Source: Alteromonadaceae bacterium M269
GTDB lineage: Bacteria > Pseudomonadota > Gammaproteobacteria > Enterobacterales > Alteromonadaceae
DNA length: 64,000 nucleotides
Reading direction: 5' to 3'
Assembly (NCBI GenBank): GCA_004353515.1
Contig: SMNZ01000004.1
Location: forward strand, 454,360 to 518,359
The notes below the pieces were generated by a model that was not told the origin of the DNA, did not search any database, and saw nothing but the letters and a program-made list of their open reading frames with translations. Below are positions 26,612 through 36,425 of the stretch, one piece after another (the first letter of the stretch is position 1; every line of letters begins with the position of its first letter). The translations under genes were made by a program, and so were the position numbers.

Positions 26612-27528
26612 TATGCTGCTCCTTGAACGCTATTGAGGTATATGTCATGCAACGTTGGTTGCTGCGTTTGAATGCTATCGACACTGTGTTCTGACAATAT
26701 AACTTGAAGTAAATTAGGGACATTACATTGAGGGGACAATGTAAACTTAAGACTATTAGACTCCAGTTCTTCAACTTGCCTAACATCATCGGTTAGAGGG
26801 AAGAATTCAATAGAAACCTCATTGTTGAAACGTACTGTCAATGTCGCGCCTAGTGGAGTTTCTTCCCTAATATCGTCCATACTTCCGTAAAGTGCTGCTT
26901 GACCTTTATTCATCAATAAAAAGCGATCAGCCAGCTTCTCTACCAAAGACATCTGATGTGCGCTCAAAATAATAGTCGTTCCCTTTTCTTTCAGTGTTAT
27001 TAAAAACTCTATAACTTTTTCCTGATTCACTGGATCTAACCCAGAAAAAGGCTCATCTAAAAATGCAATATCCGGCCGGTGAATGATAGAACTGATCAGC
27101 TGCACCTTTTGCTGATTCCCTTTGGACAGCGACTTCAGTTGATCTTTCTTACGTTCTGCTAAATCAAATCTCTCCAGCCATTCATTAGCTTGCGAGACAG
27201 CATCTGCTTTCGTCATGCCTTTCAACTGTGCCATATAGACTAGCGTATCTAGAATGGTACTTTCTTGATACAACCCCCGCTCTTCTGGCAAGTAACCAAA
27301 GGTTTCACTTGAGAGTCGTTCATACGACTGGCCGTTTCTATCGGTAAATTGGATTGAGCCTTTATCTGATTGCGTCAGCCCAATAAGCATACGGATAGTC
27401 GAAGATTTTCCTGCACCATTAGGGCCTAATAAAGCAAATATCTCACCTTGATGAACATCAAAAGACAGTTCATTCACGGCCAAGACACTGGCATATTGTT
27501 TTGATACTTGGTTGACACTAAGTCGCAT
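26611..27528 (-). CDS. ABC transporter ATP-binding protein (NatA-like)
   Basis: 305 aa. Walker A GPNGAGKSST near 35-44, Q-loop at LPEERGLYQ, signature LSKGNQQK near 143 (variant of LSGGQ), Walker B IAFLDEPFSGLDP near 160, and an H-loop HQM near 196. A C-terminal DUF4162-like tail (about 215-300) is typical of NatA-type exporters. Pairs with the NatB-like permease, 1-nt overlap. Confidence 0.93.
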   Translation of the reverse strand: MRLSVNQVSKQYASVLAVNELSFDVHQGEIFALLGPNGAGKSSTIRMLIGLTQSDKGSIQFTDRNGQSYERLSSETFGYLPEERGLYQESTILDTLVYMAQLKGMTKADAVSQANEWLERFDLAERKKDQLKSLSKGNQQKVQLISSIIHRPDIAFLDEPFSGLDPVNQEKVIEFLITLKEKGTTIILSAHQMSLVEKLADRFLLMNKGQAALYGSMDDIREETPLGATLTVRFNNEVSIEFFPLTDDVRQVEELESNSLKFTLSPQCNVPNLLQVILSEHSVDSIQTQQPTLHDIYLNSVQGAA

Positions 27529-27547
27529 ATTCTGTCCTTGTCCTCAT

Positions 27548-28474
27548 CTAATTGGAAACTCGCACCTTTAACTTATCTTCTGCGAGTTTGATTTCACCCT
27601 TATAATGCTTTTTCACTTCCACCAATGAATCCTCTGAACGCCCAAGCGTCCTCCTCATATAGTGAGAGAGCAAAACTGTTTTTGCATTGGCTTCTTTTGC
27701 AATTTCACCAATAACTGAAGGTGGCATATGCAGATTTCTCGCAACGCCCCTGGCTTCCTCCGGGACGGCATGGTTCATCACCAGTAAATCTGCATCCTTC
27801 GCTAGTGACGATAACACCTCATATTGGTTACTCATGTCACCAGAAAATACAATGCTGCAACCCGCAACATTAGCACGCCAAGCAACGGAAGCAACCGGAC
27901 CATGATGCGTGAAAACAGCCTCTATATTGATATCATCCGTTAACTTGAATGAATGGACTTTGTCTCTCAATAAAGGAATATCAACACCACCGATTTTAAA
28001 GCCGCGTCCCCGCTCACCGACTAAGTGATTACTCAAATAGGGGAAAGCGCCTTGAGGACCAATTAAGCGTCGAATAAAGTCACTTGTCGCTGGCATTAGC
28101 TGATTTTTATCAGGCCCATAAACCGACATCGGACGAATACGCGATGAAAAGAAGGAGCCTTTAACATAGGCTGGAATGTCAGCACTATGATCAACATGCA
28201 AGTGTGTTAGCAAAATAGCTTCTAGATCAGCAAAGTTAGCGCCTACTTCGCCGAAGGCAACGCTGCTGCCAGGTCCTGCATCAACTAACAAAACAGAGTT
28301 ATCCTTGTGCCAAACAAGATAACTACTGGAAGCTCGGCCATCATTGAGCTCCGGTCCTCCCGACCCCAACACTTGAAGTGAAACATCGGCATTTTTGCAT
28401 TGTTCGTATGCATAAGCACTCGTACTAAGTAAACCGAAACTTAATATAATCAATTGGAAAATATTTCTTATCAT
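27548..28474 (-). CDS. Exported metallo-beta-lactamase-fold hydrolase
   Basis: 308 aa from the ATG at 28474 (a TTG at 28492 is also in frame but less natural). Signal peptide of about 22 residues (MIRNIFQLIILSFGLLSTSAYA). Metal-binding motif THLHVDHSAD near 93, DAGPGS near 69, GDMSNQ near 208, and a late His in LLSHYMRR near 270. The pattern is that of RNase Z/arylsulfatase-like MBL proteins; being exported, it is not tRNase Z. Substrate unknown. Follows the ABC ATPase by 19 nt in the same direction but starts upstream of it. Confidence 0.82.
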   Translation of the reverse strand: MIRNIFQLIILSFGLLSTSAYAYEQCKNADVSLQVLGSGGPELNDGRASSSYLVWHKDNSVLLVDAGPGSSVAFGEVGANFADLEAILLTHLHVDHSADIPAYVKGSFFSSRIRPMSVYGPDKNQLMPATSDFIRRLIGPQGAFPYLSNHLVGERGRGFKIGGVDIPLLRDKVHSFKLTDDINIEAVFTHHGPVASVAWRANVAGCSIVFSGDMSNQYEVLSSLAKDADLLVMNHAVPEEARGVARNLHMPPSVIGEIAKEANAKTVLLSHYMRRTLGRSEDSLVEVKKHYKGEIKLAEDKLKVRVSN

Positions 28475-28728
28475 ATCAATCACATGTGGCAAAAGATGAA
28501 AAGTATTCTACGATAATACTAAGGTCTGTTGTTCATTGATTTGTAGCAATTAAACAAAACCTGTACCTCGGTTTACTATGAATTCTTTATCGAGATTGGT
28601 ATTAAAGTTTAAACCTAATCAGCTTACTATCATTAACAAGAAATTAAATGAAACAAATTGTTGTTTGTTAAAACATTATTTAAGAATTAGGGTCTACTGA
28701 CTCAAGCTAAAAAGGTCGCACCTACTAT

Positions 28729-29262
28729 ATGAATAATATTACTGCAGAGGATCTATTAGCTGAAATTCGACGAGCCTTGGGTTTGTCTTTTACACCTTTG
28801 ATCTTTAAGCATTTTTCTAGCGACATCAATAGGCTTAGTATGCTTTGGAATGATACACGTGGGAACCTCCTTCAAGGACAATTACCGCGTCTTCTCAAAG
28901 ACATGATTTTCGTGGTTGTTGCTCGAAGCAGAAATTGCCATTATTGTACGACAGCACATATGGCGTTCTGCAAAATGCTAGGCTTAAACAAAAGTGATCT
29001 GGATTTACTGGTAAATGATATTGATAAACTTCAACCAGAGAGCGTTCGCTTGGTACTCCAGTTTGTTGTTAAGTTAGTTGATGCAAGCTCTCAAAGTATT
29101 CAGGAAAACAAAAAGAGCCTACTTGATGCCGGTATGTCTGAAGGCGATATTGATGAGATTATGTTGATGGCGGGGTTTGCCTGCCATATGACTGTACTCA
29201 CAAAAGGGCTGGGATTGGAAAAGTCGGCGGATAAAGAATTCGAAGAAATACTACAAGCATAA
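28729..29262 (+). CDS. AhpD-like / carboxymuconolactone decarboxylase-family protein
   Basis: 177 aa. The AhpD-type redox motif is present: SRNCHYCTTAHMAF near 67-80, with CxxC and downstream His (E..C..C..H pattern). The preceding helices match CMD domain proteins. It may have peroxidase or thiol-relay activity. Its stop codon is 9 nt before the histidine kinase ATG, so they are co-transcribed and the kinase may sense, or be modulated by, its redox state (inference). Confidence 0.85.
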   Translation: MNNITAEDLLAEIRRALGLSFTPLIFKHFSSDINRLSMLWNDTRGNLLQGQLPRLLKDMIFVVVARSRNCHYCTTAHMAFCKMLGLNKSDLDLLVNDIDKLQPESVRLVLQFVVKLVDASSQSIQENKKSLLDAGMSEGDIDEIMLMAGFACHMTVLTKGLGLEKSADKEFEEILQA

Positions 29263-29271
29263 AGGTGAACA

Positions 29272-30648
29272 ATGGAAACGGCTATTGCATCGAGGTTTAG
29301 TCAATCTTTCTTATTAGAGCTTGTAGAAAAGCTCCTACAGATTGAATCTAAAGTAGAAGCATTAAATGTCATTTCGTCACATCTTAGGTTCAGCATCAAC
29401 CTAGAGTATATGACGTTGCTCCTTGAAGAATCAGACTCAGCTTACCGAATCTATACTCCCGTTGTTGCCAAAAGAATTCCCCATGACCTCTCTACTGACT
29501 TGATCGAAAAAGCCAGCTTCGACATAGAACAATACGTCGACTCTTCAGAAACCATATATTCTGATAAGCTCATCGCTATTGAATCGTTAAAAGGCTACAG
29601 CCAATATTTCGATGCGGTAAACAGCTGGAAAGTGTTTAGAGTTAGCTCTGGACAAAAGCATTATGGTTACGCATTTATCAGCGACTCACTTACACTTAAC
29701 CCTATAGAAACACCGTTACTCAGAAGTGTTTTCGAACATTTAGCTTTTGCGCTTTACCGGCTGGAACAGCAAGCGAACTTAGAGGAAGTTAATCGTCAAG
29801 TTTCAGAAAATAATGAGTTACTGATAGAACAACAAAAGAGCTTTCAACGTGCAAATAGCGCACTTTTAGAAACACTCGATGAAATTCATGACGCACAAGA
29901 AGAGCTACTTGAGGTCAGAAAACAAGCAAGTTTAGGAAAAGTCGTTCGAGGTATCGCACACGAAATCAATACACCTGCTGGCGTTTGCGTAACGGCATCA
30001 TCAAGTATAGAGACCATCTGCAAGCAGCTGCTTGGTGATTTATCTCAGAACAAACTCACTCAGAAGAATTTCGTCCAGCAGATTGAAAATATCCAAGAGA
30101 TTGCCGAACTATTACTGCTGAATAGCGGAAAAGTCACCGACTTGGTCAAAACCTTTAAGCATGCAGCAATCGATGAATGGCAAGAAGCCCCTGTTGAATT
30201 CAGTATGAATAAGCTGCTGCATGAAGCCAAGAGTCAAAGTAATTTCCGTAATCAAACGGACGCTAACATAGAAGTAGATTGTGCCCATGACATTCTTATG
30301 TTCGGGTTTGCTTCTGCGTTAAGAGAGAGCCTTGTGCTACTTATTAATAATGCTATCCACTTTGCTCTGACAACAGCAGAAGATAAGGCGACACTCAGTG
30401 CTAGAGAAATCGACGGCCATGTAATGATCAAAGTGTCAGATACTGGTAAGGGCATGACAAAAGAGCAATGCGATCGACTGTTTGAGCCTTTTTACACTTC
30501 AACTCGAAGCCAAGATCATATTGGACTTGGGGCTCATATTGCCCATAACTTGGTCACTCAAAAATACAGAGGAAGTATAAAATTAGTCAGTGATCCGCTC
30601 TGCCCAACAGTGATTCAAATTAAAATCCCGCAATCGATTAAGGCTTAG
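29272..30648 (+). CDS. Soluble sensor histidine kinase (no response regulator nearby)
   Basis: 458 aa. N-terminal region (1-165) looks GAF-like with no membrane helix; coiled coil about 165-220 (LEEVNRQVSENNELLIEQQ...). Phosphoacceptor His at 230 in RGIAHEINTPAG, N-box LLINNAIHFA near 356, G1 SDTGKGM near 387, F-box EPFYTSTRS, G2 GLGAHIA near 418. All catalytic boxes are kept. No receiver-domain protein lies in the 64-kb window, so its partner is elsewhere. Operon with the AhpD-like gene. Confidence 0.88.
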   Translation: METAIASRFSQSFLLELVEKLLQIESKVEALNVISSHLRFSINLEYMTLLLEESDSAYRIYTPVVAKRIPHDLSTDLIEKASFDIEQYVDSSETIYSDKLIAIESLKGYSQYFDAVNSWKVFRVSSGQKHYGYAFISDSLTLNPIETPLLRSVFEHLAFALYRLEQQANLEEVNRQVSENNELLIEQQKSFQRANSALLETLDEIHDAQEELLEVRKQASLGKVVRGIAHEINTPAGVCVTASSSIETICKQLLGDLSQNKLTQKNFVQQIENIQEIAELLLLNSGKVTDLVKTFKHAAIDEWQEAPVEFSMNKLLHEAKSQSNFRNQTDANIEVDCAHDILMFGFASALRESLVLLINNAIHFALTTAEDKATLSAREIDGHVMIKVSDTGKGMTKEQCDRLFEPFYTSTRSQDHIGLGAHIAHNLVTQKYRGSIKLVSDPLCPTVIQIKIPQSIKA

Positions 30649-30932
30649 CACATGCTTTAAGTATTCGAGCCACTAAACCGGAGCCGTCCATCAGTACTCT
30701 TAGCTCAAATATAAATAACTAACGAGTGAACAATTCCGGTTTACTAAGCCTCTAACACCGATATAACGTTTCGAGTTAGATAGCGACTAACCAACTTCCA
30801 CTTACGCAGGAATTGGTAGCAAAACTTGAACAACAAGGAGTGCGTATTAGACTTATTGCATACGCGCACTGCAAGACGAATTAGCTTAATACTGGTAGAA
30901 TCTCGCCAGTCTTGGATTATTACTCTGTTTCT

Positions 30933-31943
30933 ATGCAAAGCTTTACCGGTGAACATATCCTCTCGGTTAATCAATTTAACCACGATTCCATTCAAAAAAT
31001 ATTTTCTGTTGCTAATCAAATGCAGCCTTATGCACTTCGCCAAAAACGCACCAAAGTTCTTGATGGCGCAATACTCGGAAACTTGTTTTTCGAAGCAAGT
31101 ACGCGAACCAGAGTTAGCTTTGGAACAGCATTCAACCTGTTAGGTGGCGAAGTCCGTGAAACAACAGGGATGGAATCATCAGCGCTAGCAAAGGGTGAGT
31201 CACTTTTCGATACAGCACGTGTTCTTAGCGGCTATTCTGATGTCGTTGCCATGCGCCACCCAGACAATGGTTCAGTCGCTGAGTTTGCAGTTGGTAGTCG
31301 TGTCCCAGTCATCAATGGCGGTGATGGCTCTAATGAGCACCCTACTCAAGCCTTACTAGATTTATACACGATTGAAAAAGAACGGAATTACCATGGCGAG
31401 TCGATAGACGGCTTACATATCGCTATGATCGGTGATCTAAAACACGGGCGTACCGTACACTCCTTGTCTAAGTTGTTGTGCTTATTTAAAAACATCCGAT
31501 TTACCTTGATTTCGCCTAAAGAGTTGGCAATGCCTGATTCGATTATTGACACTATTGAGAATGCAGGTCACCAAGTTGTCATCTCCGATACTTTAGAAGG
31601 AAGCTTAGATGCCGATATTTGTTATCAAACACGTATCCAAGAAGAGCGCTTTCCATCTAAAGACGAGGCCAACAAATATCGGGGTAAATTCCGGTTAAAT
31701 CAGCAGGTTTACACTAAGCATTTCCAGTCTAATACCGTTATTATGCATCCGTTACCTCGGGATTCTCGGGCTGATGCCAATGAGCTGGACAATGATTTAA
31801 ACCTAAATCCCAACTTAGCTATTTTCAGGCAAACAGACAATGGCGTGCTCGTTAGAATGGCATTGTTTGCATTAACCTTAGGTGTCGAAAATATTGTCAG
31901 CAAATACGACACCGATGTTCATTGGTATAGCAATAAAAAGTAA
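30933..31943 (+). CDS. pyrB: Aspartate carbamoyltransferase catalytic subunit
   Basis: 336 aa from the ATG at 30933 (MQSFTGEHIL, the standard ATCase opening); the TTG at 30912 is in frame but seven residues too long. Makes N-carbamoyl-aspartate in pyrimidine synthesis. Carbamoyl-phosphate loop STRTRVSF near 54, HPTQALLDL near 137, MHPLPRDSRADANE near 272. No pyrI or dihydroorotase-like pyrC' partner follows, so it is a stand-alone PyrB. A hairpin (GTGCGTAT...ATACGCGCAC) lies in the upstream leader, but without a U-run I cannot call an attenuator. Confidence 0.94.
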   Translation: MQSFTGEHILSVNQFNHDSIQKIFSVANQMQPYALRQKRTKVLDGAILGNLFFEASTRTRVSFGTAFNLLGGEVRETTGMESSALAKGESLFDTARVLSGYSDVVAMRHPDNGSVAEFAVGSRVPVINGGDGSNEHPTQALLDLYTIEKERNYHGESIDGLHIAMIGDLKHGRTVHSLSKLLCLFKNIRFTLISPKELAMPDSIIDTIENAGHQVVISDTLEGSLDADICYQTRIQEERFPSKDEANKYRGKFRLNQQVYTKHFQSNTVIMHPLPRDSRADANELDNDLNLNPNLAIFRQTDNGVLVRMALFALTLGVENIVSKYDTDVHWYSNKK

Positions 31944-31983
31944 ATAGCCGATATCACCTTATTATCTTTGGAACCCATTATTC

Positions 31984-33270
31984 ATGCAAAAATCAAATTC
32001 TCTTTTCGAACAAGCGAAACAAAAAATTCCAGGCGGTGTTAACTCTCCTGTTAGAGCCTTTAAAGCGGTAGGTGGAACGCCTCCTTTTATTGAGAGAGCC
32101 AATGGTCCGTTTTTGTATGACGTAGATGGTAAAGAGTATGTCGATTACGTTTTATCTTGGGGTCCTATGGTTATGGGGCACAATCATCCTGCAATCAGAG
32201 AAGCGGTCGTTGAAGCGGCAGATCGCGGTTTAAGCTTTGGCGCACCAACACAAGCCGAAGTGACTATGGCCGAGAAAGTCACTGAGCTCGTACCTTCTAT
32301 GGAAATGGTACGTATGGTGAACTCAGGTACTGAAGCAACAATGAGTGCGATACGTCTAGCTCGCGGTTTCACCAATCGCGATAAAATCGTCAAATTCGAA
32401 GGCTGTTATCATGGCCATGCTGATGCGCTCCTCGTGAAAGCGGGTTCAGGCGCGCTCACTTTTGGCGTACCTAGCTCCCCGGGTATTCCTGCTGACTTTG
32501 CTCAGCATACGATTACGCTTGAATACAACAACCTTGAGCAAGTACAAGCGTTATTTGAAGAAATAGGTGACCAAATTGCGTGTATTATCGTTGAACCTGT
32601 CGCCGGTAATATGAACTGTATTCCTCCTGTTGAAGGATTCTTAGAAGGATTAGCTAGCACCTGCAAAAACCATGGTGCCCTTCTAATTTTTGATGAAGTA
32701 ATGACAGGATTTCGAGTCGCTCAAGGCGGAGCGCAAGCGCTATATAATATTCAGCCCGATCTTACTTGCTTAGGAAAGGTGATTGGCGGCGGTATGCCAG
32801 TAGGCGCTTTTGGTGGTCGCAAAGATGTTATGCAACACTTGGCACCTAACGGCCCGGTTTATCAAGCAGGCACACTTTCGGGTAACCCCATAGCAATGGC
32901 AGCCGGTTTGGCATCTCTCAATCTTATCCAACAGGATGGATTATACGAGCAACTCACTGAGACCACTCAAACACTCACTGCAGGAATCAAACAACTTGCT
33001 GACAAATACGATATCCCGCTGAGTGTAAACAGTGCGGGCAGCATGTTTGGTATTTTCTTTACGGATATAGAGCGTGTAACCACTTACCAACAGGCGATTA
33101 ATTGCAATACTGAGCAATTTAATCAGTTCTACCATGGCATGCTTGAAAACGGTATTTACTTGGCTCCTGCATCTTACGAAGCGGGATTTGTTTCAGTCAT
33201 GCACACGCCTGATATCATCCAAAGAACCTTGGATGTTGCAGATAAAGTCTTAGCCAGTATTAAAGCTTAA
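31984..33270 (+). CDS. hemL: Glutamate-1-semialdehyde 2,1-aminomutase
   Basis: 428 aa. It converts glutamate-1-semialdehyde to 5-aminolevulinate in C5 heme synthesis, using PLP bound to K265 ([15 protein letters not shown]). Also seen: [10 protein letters not shown] near 12, [16 protein letters not shown] near 116, [10 protein letters not shown] near 237. Complete, normal length. The cyclase gene follows by 16 nt. Confidence 0.96.
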   Translation: MQKSNSLFEQAKQKIPGGVNSPVRAFKAVGGTPPFIERANGPFLYDVDGKEYVDYVLSWGPMVMGHNHPAIREAVVEAADRGLSFGAPTQAEVTMAEKVTELVPSMEMVRMVNSGTEATMSAIRLARGFTNRDKIVKFEGCYHGHADALLVKAGSGALTFGVPSSPGIPADFAQHTITLEYNNLEQVQALFEEIGDQIACIIVEPVAGNMNCIPPVEGFLEGLASTCKNHGALLIFDEVMTGFRVAQGGAQALYNIQPDLTCLGKVIGGGMPVGAFGGRKDVMQHLAPNGPVYQAGTLSGNPIAMAAGLASLNLIQQDGLYEQLTETTQTLTAGIKQLADKYDIPLSVNSAGSMFGIFFTDIERVTTYQQAINCNTEQFNQFYHGMLENGIYLAPASYEAGFVSVMHTPDIIQRTLDVADKVLASIKA

Positions 33271-33286
33271 AGCTTTTACTACGAAT

Positions 33287-34354
33287 ATGATTGAGACCTT
33301 AGTATCCTTGTATAGCCCCATTCTTGTTGGCATTTTTGTGCTCTATAATGTGGCGCTTGTTGTTTTATTTAGAACCATCAAGCGCCTCAAGCATACTCAA
33401 CAAGAAGCGCTCAAGGCCTCGAAGGAAGCCAGTAAAAGGTCTCAAATGTCTGCGGCAGAGCAAGCACGAATGGTCAGTCAGACATTCCAAAAGTTTGTTC
33501 CCAAGCAATTTGTCGATCACTTCGCAAAACACGGATTAGATACACTTCAGCTAGGTCGCGCTGACGAAGATAACGTCGCCATTCTCTTTATTGATATCAG
33601 AGGGTTTACCGGCCTTTCAGAAAACATGAACCCTCAAGAATTAATGAATTTCTTGAATTCTTACTTCTTGCGTATGAATGAGCCTATTCACAAAAATCTG
33701 GGCTTTATCGATAAGTTTATCGGCGACGCCATTATGGCATTGTTTGATCACCCCAATGGAACGAATCAACAAAAAGCCATAGACAGCCTACAAGCAGCTA
33801 TCGACCTTAGGACGGCAATTGACCTCTACAATCAACACAGGCAAAACAGTAATTATCCGCCAATATCCGTTGGTATTGGTATCCACTTTGGGCCTGTAAT
33901 ATTCGGTACCGTAGGTTCTGAAGATCGCATGGATACGACTGTCATTGGAGACGCTGTTAATATTGCTTCTCGAATTGAAGCTCTCACAACGCATTATCAA
34001 GCAGACATCATTGTTAGCGCCCAGACACTGGAAACAGCCAACACAGCTTACCGTTATAATCACCGACTACTTGATTGGGTTCGTGTTAAAGGTCGCCAGC
34101 AGCCTGTAAAAATATACGAAGTGATTCAACATCAAGATGAAAATGTGCAACGAATCAAGCAACAAACTAATAGCCTGATTGAGCAAGGTTTAGAAGCTCG
34201 GATTGAACAAGATTGGAAACTTGCCGTTTACAATTTTGAGCAAGCGCTTGAAATCAATCCAAGTGACAACTTGACTCAGCACCACCTCGACGTTTGCCGA
34301 AAACTACAGAAAGAAGATATGCCCTCTGATTGGGATGGTGCAATCGACTTATAA
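33287..34354 (+). CDS. Membrane-anchored class III adenylate/guanylate cyclase with TPR-like tail
   Basis: 355 aa. One membrane helix (about 8-28), a coiled coil (about 33-60), then a cyclase catalytic domain (about 95-280). Metal Asp in FIDIRGF near 99 and GDAIMALF near 145 (both metal positions kept), and GVGIHFGPVIFGTVGS near 204. VIGDAVNIASRIEAL near 225 is the substrate-binding segment. The C-terminal 45 residues (LEARIEQDWKLAVYNFEQALEINP) read as a tetratricopeptide unit. Makes cAMP or cGMP; specificity not resolvable here. Starts 16 nt after hemL; possibly read through. Confidence 0.88.
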   Translation: MIETLVSLYSPILVGIFVLYNVALVVLFRTIKRLKHTQQEALKASKEASKRSQMSAAEQARMVSQTFQKFVPKQFVDHFAKHGLDTLQLGRADEDNVAILFIDIRGFTGLSENMNPQELMNFLNSYFLRMNEPIHKNLGFIDKFIGDAIMALFDHPNGTNQQKAIDSLQAAIDLRTAIDLYNQHRQNSNYPPISVGIGIHFGPVIFGTVGSEDRMDTTVIGDAVNIASRIEALTTHYQADIIVSAQTLETANTAYRYNHRLLDWVRVKGRQQPVKIYEVIQHQDENVQRIKQQTNSLIEQGLEARIEQDWKLAVYNFEQALEINPSDNLTQHHLDVCRKLQKEDMPSDWDGAIDL

Positions 34355-34368
34355 TTCCAGCTTCAAAG

Positions 34369-35310
34369 CTAAGACTTATCTTCTTTACCCCGTCGTCTGA
34401 ACATACCGGGTCCAATACCAAAGAGTTTTTTAAACATACGAGAAAAAGCCGCTAAAGAGTCATACCCCACAATTTCCGCAATCTCTTCAACAGAACGAGA
34501 ACTTTCCAATAACAACTTTTGTGATTGTTGAGCCCGCCATTCAGTGACGTATTGCATGGCAGGCATGCCAGCCACATCTTTAAATCGTTGAGCAAAAACT
34601 GTACGAGATAATCCGGCTTCCACGGCCAACTCATTTAAGGTCCAACGTCTAGCAGGATCTGCATGAAAAGCTTGTAAGCTCTTACCTAATTTTTGATCAG
34701 ATACCGCCAGTAAAAAGCCTTCTGTTTGCTCTGTTCTCTCACTCCAAGCGCGAATGGCATGGATAAAGATAATCTCTGACAACCGCTTGATTACAGCATC
34801 ATTCCCAATGCGTTTTACTTGAGTTTCATAACTCAATGAGCGGATAGAGTCACCAAGCCAAGGATACTTCATCGCTTCGTTGTTTTTCACCACAATCAAG
34901 TCAGGTAATTGCTCAATGAGCGCATGTCTGAAGTTCTGATCAAATTCAAAGTGCCCGCATATCAGTTCAACATTGTTAAGTTGCTCATCACCACCGAACT
35001 TAAAAACACCGGTTCCCTGATAGCCACTGACTTCAATAGCATCGTCTAAAGGCAAAACTGGAGATTCCGCCTTGTCGCTCAGTGTATGAGCAGCTCCGTG
35101 CGGAATGACGATAATGTCGCCTGGAGACAATGTTGTGCCTTCGCTATGACCAGCAATTTTTACCCAACACTGACCTGAGGTAACAATATGAAAGCGCACT
35201 ACGCGCTTGAAATCAGGAACTCGAATTCCCCAAGGCGCCGAGAAGTCTGTCGTAAAGTAAATGCACCCTTTAAACTTCAGCGTATCAAGAATATCGCTAA
35301 TAGTATCCAT
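34369..35310 (-). CDS. AraC-family transcriptional regulator (cupin type)
   Basis: 313 aa from the ATG at 35310, which has TAGGAG 6 nt before it; the longer frame to 35385 lacks an RBS. N-terminal cupin sensor (about 25-180, with FHIVTSGQCWVKI and a GDIIVIPHGAAHTL metal-like His pattern) and C-terminal double HTH (about 215-308: RRWTLNELAVEAGLSRTVFAQRF...). Divergent from the SPW membrane protein (227 nt gap), a likely target. Confidence 0.87.
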   Translation of the reverse strand: MDTISDILDTLKFKGCIYFTTDFSAPWGIRVPDFKRVVRFHIVTSGQCWVKIAGHSEGTTLSPGDIIVIPHGAAHTLSDKAESPVLPLDDAIEVSGYQGTGVFKFGGDEQLNNVELICGHFEFDQNFRHALIEQLPDLIVVKNNEAMKYPWLGDSIRSLSYETQVKRIGNDAVIKRLSEIIFIHAIRAWSERTEQTEGFLLAVSDQKLGKSLQAFHADPARRWTLNELAVEAGLSRTVFAQRFKDVAGMPAMQYVTEWRAQQSQKLLLESSRSVEEIAEIVGYDSLAAFSRMFKKLFGIGPGMFRRRGKEDKS

Positions 35311-35536
35311 GCAAACTCCTACCAAAAATAATAGATGGAGTATTGCACAGCATCCCACCTCAAGCCTAGCAATGCGGACGATCAAGCAAATAATCAGAAC
35401 TATAAGGCATAGATGAGTCGATATTGGCTACGACATAATGCATCACACAAAGGGGACACTCGTTATCAGTTACGTACTCTCAAGCAGAAGCTACTAACTG
35501 ATGTATTCAAATTTTGTTTAAAAGAGGCCAAATATT

Positions 35537-35890
35537 ATGCGTTTTATTACATCTACACTGCATGGGATACTTGATTATGCTGCGGCAGTCGCTCTTATCA
35601 TTCTTCCTTTTATTCTAGGTTTAGAAGAACAATCACCGCTCGCACACTGGATTTCAGTCATTGCCGGTGTTGGCTTAATTGGTTATAGCTTGTTAACCGA
35701 ATATACCTTTAGTCTCGCTAAAATGATCCCATTCAAAGTGCACTTGGCACTAGATATAGTCGCTGCAGTATTCTTTGTCATCGCACCGTTTGTCCTTGGA
35801 TTTGATGGCATAGCGGCTATTTACTATTGGGTGATGGGTGCGGGTGTTGTTGCTGTTGTTGTATTTAGCAACTCAGTTGAACCTGCCTAA
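35537..35890 (+). CDS. SPW repeat-type small membrane protein
   Basis: 117 aa with four membrane helices in two similar halves: LDYAAAVALIILPFILGL near 11 and LDIVAAVFFVIAPFVLGF near 73, each followed by a second helix. The duplicated D-AA-V-P-F-LG pattern is that of the SPW repeat family. Role unknown. RBS AGAGG 9 nt before ATG. Divergent from the AraC regulator. Confidence 0.83.
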   Translation: MRFITSTLHGILDYAAAVALIILPFILGLEEQSPLAHWISVIAGVGLIGYSLLTEYTFSLAKMIPFKVHLALDIVAAVFFVIAPFVLGFDGIAAIYYWVMGAGVVAVVVFSNSVEPA

Positions 35891-35904
35891 CGCCTCCGCA
35901 GTTG

Positions 35905-35937
35905 GGAGCTAATGATGGTTCAACTATCAATAGCTCC
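35905..35937. terminator. Long interrupted hairpin after the SPW gene
   Basis: GGAGCTA (35905-35911) pairs with TAGCTCC (35931-35937), then TGAT/ATCA and GTT/AAC pair inward with single mismatches. It lies 15 nt after the stop codon and between convergent genes, so it may end transcription both ways, though no U-run follows. Confidence 0.5.
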
Positions 35938-35951
35938 TCACGTTAACCTAA

Positions 35952-36419
35952 CTATAAGGCGTGATGGCGCCTTATATGATTAATTAGTCCTTCCTCATTA
36001 AATTCTAATGACAGTAAGTGCGTACTCGTATATTCAACAACTCTATCTAAGTGGGTTGGCTTCACCTTAGCGCTCTCTGTATATTTTAAGAAGACAACGT
36101 TGGAGCCCACCATCATTTCATCAATAGATATGCGGCTGTAGAAAATCTCATCCTGCATTTTCGCAACCATGCCTTTGCGTAATTCGTCCTTATCAGTCAC
36201 AACCACTTTGTACTTAATATGCTCATCGACAAAATCATCTGCCAACAGTGAGATAAAGTGATCGATATCGTCCTCTGTTGTATTGGATTGTTGCCGCGCG
36301 TTCTTTGCTTGTATAAAAGCTTTTGCTCTGTCTTTTAAATAAGCTTCCCTTTGCTCAACATCAGCGTAAACCGCAAAGGTAAAAGACAAGAATAAGCTAA
36401 GAATCATCAATCGACTCAT
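35952..36419 (-). CDS. Exported SnoaL/NTF2-like protein
   Basis: 155 aa. Signal peptide about 1-19 (MSRLMILSLFLSFTFAVYA). The rest fits a compact NTF2-like fold: an N-terminal helical region (EAYLKDRAKAFIQAKNARQ...), ISLLADDFVDEHIKYKV near 51-67, and a strand-rich end TSTHLLSLEFNEEGLINHI. Such domains serve many functions; no catalytic residues assignable. Third gene of a three-gene operon (6 nt after the NIPSNAP gene). Confidence 0.7.
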   Translation of the reverse strand: MSRLMILSLFLSFTFAVYADVEQREAYLKDRAKAFIQAKNARQQSNTTEDDIDHFISLLADDFVDEHIKYKVVVTDKDELRKGMVAKMQDEIFYSRISIDEMMVGSNVVFLKYTESAKVKPTHLDRVVEYTSTHLLSLEFNEEGLINHIRRHHAL

Positions 36420-36425
36420 GGTTCG

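Noticed and set aside
30826-31143. Frames on both strands upstream of and overlapping pyrB, and a hairpin GTGCGTAT/ATACGCGCAC before pyrB
   Set aside because: The frames are out-of-phase shadows of pyrB and its leader. The hairpin has no U-run or leader peptide with pyrimidine-rich codons, so an attenuator is not supported.
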